From the NCBI GenBank assembly GCA_028287205.1, contig JAQBQC010000066.1, positions 1 to 11,026 of the forward strand: DNA of 11,026 nt, read 5' to 3'. A program made the position numbers and the translations under genes. The notes below the pieces were generated by a model that worked only from the letters and a program-made list of their open reading frames with translations, was not told the DNA's origin and ran no database searches. Of the stretch, positions 6,050-11,026 are shown in pieces; position 1 is the stretch's first letter, and the number at the start of each line of letters is the position of its first letter. The DNA comes from Gemmatimonadota bacterium. Its GTDB lineage: Bacteria; Gemmatimonadota; Gemmatimonadetes; Gemmatimonadales; Gemmatimonadaceae.

Positions 6050-6388
6050 ATGAGTGAATTCCTGTACCTGTATCGCGGCGGCGACTCGTCCGGTACTCCC
6101 GAGGAGATGCAGCAGTCGATGCAGAAGTGGTACACGTGGCTTCAGGATCTCGGCGCCAAGGGTCACATCAAGGACCAGGGCAATCCACTCGAGGCGACCG
6201 GGAAGGTCGTGAAGAAGAAGACGACGATCACCGACGGCCCGTATGCCGAGGCGAAGGACGTCATCGGTGGATACACGCTCGTGCAGGCGACGGACATCTC
6301 GGAGGCGGCGAAGCTCGCCGCGGGATGTCCGATCTTCGACAATGGCGGCTTCGTCGAGGTGCGCCCGATCATGCAGATGAGCATGTAG
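6050..6388 (+). CDS. YCII-related / DGPF-family protein, partner of ECF42 sigma factor
   Basis: The 112-aa cytoplasmic protein has the YCII-related (DGPF) fold features: an N-terminal strand EFLYLYRG, a helix with MQKWYTWLQDLGAKGHI, and the signature ITDGPYAEAKDVIGGYTLV near 67-85. Here the family's DGPF reads DGPY. A C-terminal PIFDNGGFVEVRPI strand region ends the domain. Proteins of this family are known to be co-transcribed with ECF42 sigma factors in many phyla, possibly as regulated targets or partners; the biochemical activity is unknown. Its ATG has the best ribosome site in the window, GGAGG at 6039-6043 with a 6-base spacer. The stop TAG shares one base with the GTG start of the sigma-factor gene, so translation is likely coupled. 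It is the first gene of a four-gene operon. Confidence 0.9.
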   Translation: MSEFLYLYRGGDSSGTPEEMQQSMQKWYTWLQDLGAKGHIKDQGNPLEATGKVVKKKTTITDGPYAEAKDVIGGYTLVQATDISEAAKLAAGCPIFDNGGFVEVRPIMQMSM

Positions 6389-7641
6389 TGGCCGAGCCGG
6401 GCGACCATCTCTTCCGGCGCGAAGCGGGACGGATGGTCGCCGCGCTCACGCGTCTCTTCGGCGTGCACAATCTCGCGCTCGCCGAGGACGTGGTGCAGGA
6501 CGCGTTCGTGCGTGCGCTCCAGGTGTGGAAGCAGCGCGGCGTGCCGGAGAATCCGTCGGCGTGGCTGATGGCGACGGCGAAGAATCGCGCGCTCGACATC
6601 CTGCGCCGGGAGCGCACTGCGCGGACGTACGCGCCCGAGCTCGGGCGATTGCTCGAGAGTGAGTGGACACTCGCGCCGGTGGTGGCCGAGGCGTTCGGCG
6701 AGTCCGCGATTCGTGATGACCAGCTGCGCATGATGTTCTCGTGCTGCCACCCACAGCTCCCCGAGATCGCGCAGGTGGCGCTCGTTCTCAACATTTTGTG
6801 CGGATTCGGCGTGAACGAGGTCGCGGCCGCGTTTCTCACCGGCCACGCGGCCATGGAGAAGCGCATCGCACGCGGAAAGAAGGTGCTCGCGGGATCAAAG
6901 CGCCTCTTCGATCTCTCCGATGAGCGGGATCTGCCGCAACGGCTCTCCGCTGTGCAGCGCGCGCTCTACCTCCTCTTCAATGAGGGCTATCACGGCGCCC
7001 ACCCCGAGCTCGCCGTGCGTGCGGATCTGTGCGTCGAGGCCATGCGATTGGCGGAGCTGTTGCTCGTGCATCCGATCACGGCGACGCCCGCGACGAAAGC
7101 ACTCGTTGCGCTCATGTGCCTCAACGCGGCACGGATGCCGGCGCGCGTCGATGCAACCGGGAACCTGAGCGCGTTGTACGAACAGGACCGGCGGCTCTGG
7201 GACCGGACGCTCATTGCGAAGGGAGAAGCGCTTCTCGATCATTCGGCCACCGGCACGACGATCACCGAGTTCCACGTCGAGGCCGGAATCGCATCGCTTC
7301 ACGCCAGGGCGACGTCTCTCGAAGACACGAGCTGGCCAATGATCGTCTCGCTCTACGATACGTTGATGACCATTCGCCCCTCGCCAGTGGTGGCGCTCAG
7401 CCGGGCGATCGCCATCGCACAGCACGAGGGCGCGGAGCGTGGGCTCACCGAGATTCACGCGATCGCGGAGGTCGAGCGGCTGGCCGAATATCCGTTCTAC
7501 TTCGCGGCGCTGGGTGAGCTCGAGCACCAGCGCGGCAACGCGCGTGTCGCGCGCGAGCACTTTCTCAACGCGAGCGCGCACGCAAGAAATCCGCTCGAGC
7601 GCAATTTCTTCGAGCGGCGCGCACGCGAAGTCACTGGATGA
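6388..7641 (+). CDS. ECF42-type RNA polymerase sigma factor with C-terminal TPR-like extension
   Basis: This 417-aa protein directs RNA polymerase to its own promoter class. Sigma region 2 is at about 10-80 (ALAEDVVQDAF, AWLMATAKNRALDILRR). Region 4 is at about 110-170 (LPEIAQVALVLNILCGFGVNEVAAAF, then a helix-turn-helix ending AMEKRIARGKKVL). The remaining 240 residues are the extension typical of group ECF42, with LYLLFNEGYHGA (193-204), LYEQDRRLWDRTLI (263-276), PSPVVALSRAIAIA (331-344) and YPFYFAALGELEHQRG (368-383), a TPR-like helical repeat. These sigma factors lack a classical anti-sigma factor, and none is encoded next to this one. The GTG at 6388 overlaps the DGPF gene's stop by one base. 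The stop overlaps the next gene's ATG as ATGA. Confidence 0.92.
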   Translation: MAEPGDHLFRREAGRMVAALTRLFGVHNLALAEDVVQDAFVRALQVWKQRGVPENPSAWLMATAKNRALDILRRERTARTYAPELGRLLESEWTLAPVVAEAFGESAIRDDQLRMMFSCCHPQLPEIAQVALVLNILCGFGVNEVAAAFLTGHAAMEKRIARGKKVLAGSKRLFDLSDERDLPQRLSAVQRALYLLFNEGYHGAHPELAVRADLCVEAMRLAELLLVHPITATPATKALVALMCLNAARMPARVDATGNLSALYEQDRRLWDRTLIAKGEALLDHSATGTTITEFHVEAGIASLHARATSLEDTSWPMIVSLYDTLMTIRPSPVVALSRAIAIAQHEGAERGLTEIHAIAEVERLAEYPFYFAALGELEHQRGNARVAREHFLNASAHARNPLERNFFERRAREVTG

Positions 7642-8822
7642 CATCGGGCGCAGCTCGGTATTTCTCTCTCATCTTCGGTCGAATTCACGTGAGCAGAACG
7701 ATATCGTGTTTCCCGCTGGCCATCGCGATCGCACTCGGCGCCGCGACCCGCACAGCGTCGGCACAGCGAACCACCCTCGGCGACATCGACCGTTTCGTCG
7801 CGCAGGAGATGGCGCGCCAGCACATACCGGGCATCGCCGTCGGCATCTACACGAACGGCAAGATCGCCCTGGTCAAAGGATATGGACTGGCAAATGTCGA
7901 GCTCGACGTTCCCGTGAAGCCCGCGACGATCTTCCAGTCGGGCTCCGTTGGAAAACAGTTCACGTCCGCCGCCATCATGATGCTCGTGGAGGAGGGGAAG
8001 ATCGGGCTCGACGACAGCCTTCCCAAGTATTTCCCCGACGCGCCTGCGACCTGGCGCGGCATCACCATTCGCCAGCTTCTCAGTCATACGTCCGGTCTCG
8101 CCGACTACGCCTCCGACTCGCTCACGAAGCCCGGCGGTCCAATCAATCTCCGCGCCGACTACACCGAAGATCAGCTGGTCCAGGTCATCGAGACGTTACC
8201 GATCGAGTTCGCGCCGGGCGAGGATTGGGCGTACTGCAATAGCAACTACCTTCTGCTGGGCGCAGTGATTCGCAAAGTCACGGGCAAGTTCTACGGAGAC
8301 GTGCTGCAGGAGCGCATCTTCAAGCCGCTCGGCATGACCCGCACACGGATCATCAGCGAAGCCGACATCGTTCCGAATCGCGCCGCTGGCTACCAGCTCG
8401 TTGGCGGGAAGCTGAAAAATCAGGATTGGGTGTCGCCATCGTTCAACACGACCGCGGACGGCGCACTCTACTTCAACGTGCTCGATCTGGCGAAGTGGGA
8501 CGCTGCGCTGTACGGTGAGAAGCTCCTCAAGAAGTCGAGCTTCGATCAGATGTGGACCGTCGCCAAGCTCAAAAACGGACAGCCGAATTCGCATCACTAC
8601 GGCTTCGCCTGGTTCATCGACAGCATCAACGGCCACCGTGTGATTCAGCATTCCGGATCCTGGCAGGGCTTCAAGACGTACATCGCCCGGTACGTCGACG
8701 ATCGGGTAACCGTGGTGGTGCTCGCGAATCTCGGCGATGCGGATCAGGCCGTGATCGCACACGGGATCGCGGGGCTGTACCGACACGAGCTGACACCGCC
8801 CGCGCAATCAGCCGGGCACTAG
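7638..8822 (+). CDS. secreted serine hydrolase, class C beta-lactamase / penicillin-binding-like
   Basis: The 394-aa product belongs to the beta-lactamase-related serine hydrolases (Pfam Beta-lactamase), a group that includes AmpC, DD-peptidases, esterases and D-amino-acid peptidases; the actual substrate is unknown. The three active-site motifs are present: SxxK as SVGK (Ser103, Lys106), YxN as YCN (199-201), and HxG as HSG (338-340) in place of the KTG triad, which is common in the non-lactamase members. The ATG at 7638 overlaps the sigma-factor stop (ATGA), supporting translational coupling. However, a cleaner signal peptide (MSRTISC, hydrophobic core, ASA-Q) begins at the in-frame GTG at 7689. 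Which start is used is undecided; neither has a clear ribosome site. Export to the periplasm is expected either way. Its place in the operon suggests control by the ECF42 factor. Confidence 0.9.
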   Translation: MTSGAARYFSLIFGRIHVSRTISCFPLAIAIALGAATRTASAQRTTLGDIDRFVAQEMARQHIPGIAVGIYTNGKIALVKGYGLANVELDVPVKPATIFQSGSVGKQFTSAAIMMLVEEGKIGLDDSLPKYFPDAPATWRGITIRQLLSHTSGLADYASDSLTKPGGPINLRADYTEDQLVQVIETLPIEFAPGEDWAYCNSNYLLLGAVIRKVTGKFYGDVLQERIFKPLGMTRTRIISEADIVPNRAAGYQLVGGKLKNQDWVSPSFNTTADGALYFNVLDLAKWDAALYGEKLLKKSSFDQMWTVAKLKNGQPNSHHYGFAWFIDSINGHRVIQHSGSWQGFKTYIARYVDDRVTVVVLANLGDADQAVIAHGIAGLYRHELTPPAQSAGH

Positions 8823-8837
8823 CATGATCTGCTTTTG

Positions 8838-9569
8838 ATGACACTCGCCGAGCACACTCCGTCGTTGTGGCGGCGACTGATCACGCGCATCGATCCACGC
8901 GCCTATCTCACGATCCACATCGTGATCGGGCTCGTGGTGTGCCTGCTCACCGCATGGTTGTTCGCCGCGCTCCTCGACTCCGTTCGCGAGCACGACGTGC
9001 TCGTGACTCGCGATCAGGCCGTTGCGAACTGGTTTCACGGCAACGGCACAGCCCTCGGCGATCGAGTGTTCGTCATCATAAGCATGATCGGATCACCGGC
9101 GGCCATGGCGGTGCTGTTCGGGGCGGCGGCGCTCTATCTCTGGCGCGCGAAGCAGCGGACGCTGCTCGTGGCGTGGGTGCTTTCCTACGTGGGCGGCACC
9201 ATTCTCGACGGCGTGATAAAGTATGTCGTTCGCCGGCCGCGCCCGGAGTTCGCCGCGAAATTTCTCCACTACAGCAGCTGGAGCTTCCCGTCGGGACATT
9301 CGATGGGGTCGCTGATTGGCTTCTCGATGCTCGCCTACACGATCATCCGCGTGCGCAATATTGAGAGCACGGCAGCCAAAATCGGCATTTGGGCCGGCGC
9401 CATAGTCATGATCGCATTGGTTGGTTACAGCCGGATCTATCTCGGCGTGCACTACCTGAGCGACGTGGTCGCCGGTTACACGCTCGGCGTGCTCTGGCTG
9501 GCGGTGTGCTTCACAGGGCTCGAGCTGGTGAACCGGCGCGCGGAGCTTCGCCGCGCGCCGTCCACCTGA
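8838..9569 (+). CDS. PAP2-family membrane phosphatase
   Basis: The 243-aa integral membrane protein has the complete lipid-phosphatase signature: KYVVRRPRP (KX6RP, Lys128-Pro136), FPSGH (PSGH at 151-154 with the catalytic His154), and SRIYLGVHYLSD (Ser198, Arg199, nucleophile His205, Asp209). About five to six membrane segments are visible, near 24-46, 77-101, 107-124, 155-171, 184-197 and 208-228. Members remove phosphate from phosphatidic acid, phosphatidylglycerophosphate or undecaprenyl pyrophosphate; the active site faces the periplasm. Which substrate applies here cannot be read from sequence, though its neighbour hydrolase makes a cell-wall lipid carrier plausible. The ATG at 8838 is preceded directly by a TTG at 8835; no ribosome site is seen. 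It follows the serine hydrolase by 15 bases and ends the operon. Confidence 0.92.
   Translation: MTLAEHTPSLWRRLITRIDPRAYLTIHIVIGLVVCLLTAWLFAALLDSVREHDVLVTRDQAVANWFHGNGTALGDRVFVIISMIGSPAAMAVLFGAAALYLWRAKQRTLLVAWVLSYVGGTILDGVIKYVVRRPRPEFAAKFLHYSSWSFPSGHSMGSLIGFSMLAYTIIRVRNIESTAAKIGIWAGAIVMIALVGYSRIYLGVHYLSDVVAGYTLGVLWLAVCFTGLELVNRRAELRRAPST
9534..9560. terminator. perfect 10-bp GC hairpin at the PAP2 / TolC convergent junction
   Basis: CGGCGCGCGG (9534-9543) and CCGCGCGCCG (9551-9560) are exact inverted copies around a 7-base loop. The repeat lies in the last codons of the PAP2 gene (stop 9567-9569) and about 22 bases beyond the TolC-family stop on the minus strand. No T-tract follows on either strand. 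Its strength and position suggest a shared terminator or RNA-stabilising stem for both transcripts. Confidence 0.5.
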
Positions 9570-9581
9570 ACGGGATGTCGC

Positions 9582-10961
9582 TCAACCGTTGAGCACCACG
9601 TGCGCGGGATCGAGCTCGCCCGTGTAGTACGACATGAGTGCCTGCTGGAACACGAGGCCATATCTCGCGTTCACGACTGCACTCGCCGCCTGCACTTGCG
9701 CCGCGCGCGCCTGCGTGAGCTCCACGAGCGTTCCCGCGCCCGCCTGATACCGCTGCTGCGACGTCGTCACCGCCCGATCGCTCGCGGTGAGCTGTGCCTG
9801 CGCGGCCGCGAGTTGTTCACCCGCGGACTGGAAGTCGAGATAGGCACGCTTCACCTCGACCGCGACCTGCTGTTTCTGTGCGTCGAGCGCGAGCTTCGCG
9901 TTGTCTTCCTGCACCCTCGCCTTCTGTGCAGCCACGCTCGTCTGGCCGCGATCGAAGATCGGAACAGACACGCCGATCGAGATGCTTCCCCCGCGCGCCT
10001 GATCGAGCTGATTGAAAAAGGGCAGACCCGTTGCCGTCGAGTACGCAGAGTTGTAGCCGGCAGTCATCGAGACGGTTGGCCACCACCCGGCGTTCGCAGC
10101 CTTCACGCCCTGCGCGCTCGCATCCACTCGCGCGTTCTCCGCCGCGAGATCCGCGCGCTGCGCGTACGCTCGTGTGGTAAGGCTGTCGAGATCGTACTTC
10201 GAGGTGGCCGACTCGTTCACCGCAGGCGCAATGAAGTCGTACGTCACCCTCGGATCGAGATTCAGCGTCTGCACCAGATCGACCTTGCCAATCTCGAGGT
10301 CATGTTTCGCGGTGACGACTCCGAGTCGCGCCGCAGCCGTGCTCGCCTGTTGCGAATAGAGATCCGAGATCGCGCGTGCCCCCGCGTCCACCATCTTCTT
10401 GATCTGATCTTCCTGCGCCTGGAGCGACGCGAGGTTCTGCTGCTGCACCTTGAGCTGCTCCTGCGCCGTGATGATCGATAGATAGTTCGACGCGACGGTG
10501 AACACGGTCGTCTGCTTCGCGCGCGTCAGGTCCAGTGTGCTCGCGTTCTGATTCTTCTCGGCCTCGTGCAGCGTAGCGACGTTCTGCATCCCGTTGAACA
10601 GCGTGATGCTCGACGAGATCCCGGCGTTGAGCGACTGCGTGTTGCGGTTGAGCACATCGCCTGTGGTCTCGCTGAAGTTCCGGCCGTAGGTCTGCGCGCC
10701 GCTCGTGTTCAGCTGCAGATTGGGAAGGAAGCTCAGCTTCGCGCCGCGCACGGTCGCCGCATCACTCGCGACGGCATTCTGCGCCTGCGCCAGCGTGATG
10801 TTCTTTCTGAGCGCGATCTGCACGGCTTCCTCGAAGGTGATCGGCGTTCCGGCAACCGCGGTGTCGCCCGCGGCGCCCTCCGCCTTCACCGATTCCATTC
10901 CACCGACCACCATCATCAGCGCGAGCGTCAGCGCCGCCAGTTTGCCATAGAGTACGCGCAT
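9582..10961 (-). CDS. TolC-family outer-membrane efflux channel protein
   Basis: The 459-aa protein is an outer membrane efflux protein with two OEP repeats, at about 40-230 and 255-450. TolC trimers form the exit duct of RND, MFS or ABC export systems. Residues 1-27 are a signal peptide ending VKA. Typical pieces are ITFEEAVQIALRKN, SFLPNLQLNTSG, long Ala/Gln-rich coiled helices, AGWWPTVSMTAGY at the start of the second repeat's beta segment, and RYQAGAGTLVELTQA near the end. No lipobox is present, so it is not the lipid-anchored OprM type. The ATG at 10961 is preferred because GGATGG lies 8 bases ahead and the n-region is then MRVLYGK; an in-frame ATG at 10973 would add MDAH. No adaptor or pump gene is in the window; it would be expected upstream of this gene, beyond the right edge or elsewhere. 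The gene is convergent with PAP2. Confidence 0.93.
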   Translation of the reverse strand: MRVLYGKLAALTLALMMVVGGMESVKAEGAAGDTAVAGTPITFEEAVQIALRKNITLAQAQNAVASDAATVRGAKLSFLPNLQLNTSGAQTYGRNFSETTGDVLNRNTQSLNAGISSSITLFNGMQNVATLHEAEKNQNASTLDLTRAKQTTVFTVASNYLSIITAQEQLKVQQQNLASLQAQEDQIKKMVDAGARAISDLYSQQASTAAARLGVVTAKHDLEIGKVDLVQTLNLDPRVTYDFIAPAVNESATSKYDLDSLTTRAYAQRADLAAENARVDASAQGVKAANAGWWPTVSMTAGYNSAYSTATGLPFFNQLDQARGGSISIGVSVPIFDRGQTSVAAQKARVQEDNAKLALDAQKQQVAVEVKRAYLDFQSAGEQLAAAQAQLTASDRAVTTSQQRYQAGAGTLVELTQARAAQVQAASAVVNARYGLVFQQALMSYYTGELDPAHVVLNG

Positions 10962-11026
10962 GTGAGCATCCATCCGTGTTGATTGTGTGACTGCCGTGCA
11001 TCCCTTCCGTACGCCGTGCCATTCTC

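Noticed and set aside
6127..6387. Upstream extension of the sigma factor frame
   Set aside because: It overlaps the well-supported DGPF gene in another frame; sigma region 2 begins just after the GTG at 6388.
6163..7644. Long minus-strand open frames under the sigma factor gene (6163-6846, 6369-6866, 6895-7644)
   Set aside because: Shadows of the sigma-factor coding sequence, rich in Arg and without domains.
9600..10481. 293-codon + strand open frame antisense to the TolC-family gene
   Set aside because: Repetitive Arg/Leu/His composition typical of the antisense of an Ala/Gln-rich coiled-coil gene; the TolC reading is unambiguous.
10762..11022. Minus-strand 86-codon open frame overlapping the start of the TolC-family gene
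   Set aside because: Out-of-frame overlap with the signal peptide region; low-complexity Arg/Gly/Ala content and no domain.

Overview
The window reads as an ordinary chromosomal segment of a high-GC, Gram-negative-type bacterium. It encodes several Sec signal peptides, a lipoprotein with a lipobox, and a TolC-family outer-membrane channel. The mix of secreted S9 and M20 peptidases, a class-C beta-lactamase-like hydrolase, and an ECF42-type sigma factor, with many starts lacking a clear Shine-Dalgarno, would fit Gemmatimonadota or a similar soil phylum. That placement is inference from protein flavour only. I see no tRNA, rRNA, CRISPR array, insertion sequence or phage gene.

Left part (1-1598): a queuosine-precursor operon on the + strand, with the 3' end of queE, then queD and queF. 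Having QueF means the pathway goes on from preQ0 to preQ1, so it serves tRNA modification rather than only preQ0. The operon meets a convergent minus-strand DUF1801/YdeI-like gene with 9 bases between the stops.

Middle part (1599-5976): an exported oligopeptidase B (S9A) on +, a small minus-strand orphan lipoprotein, and a secreted M20 metallopeptidase on +. The two minus-strand genes each have a recognisable TTG-N17-TAGCAT promoter in the divergent spacer. A GC-rich hairpin separates the S9 and lipoprotein genes.

Right part (5977-9569): a compact + strand operon of four genes. These are a YCII/DGPF-family protein, an ECF42-type sigma factor with a long C-terminal extension, a secreted serine hydrolase (beta-lactamase/PBP-like) and a PAP2 membrane phosphatase. 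The junctions are a 1-base overlap, a 4-base overlap and a 15-base gap. Upstream lies a good candidate for the sigma factor's own promoter (TGTCCG-N17-CGTC). The DGPF-ECF42 pair is known. Its linkage to two envelope-acting enzymes is the most interesting feature here and suggests an autoregulated cell-envelope unit.

Far right (9582-10961): a minus-strand TolC-family efflux channel, convergent with the PAP2 gene, with a perfect 10-bp GC hairpin at the junction. Any partner efflux genes would lie outside the window. No gene-free stretch exceeds 300 bases; the longest are 1599-1800 and 4380-4557, both divergent promoter regions.
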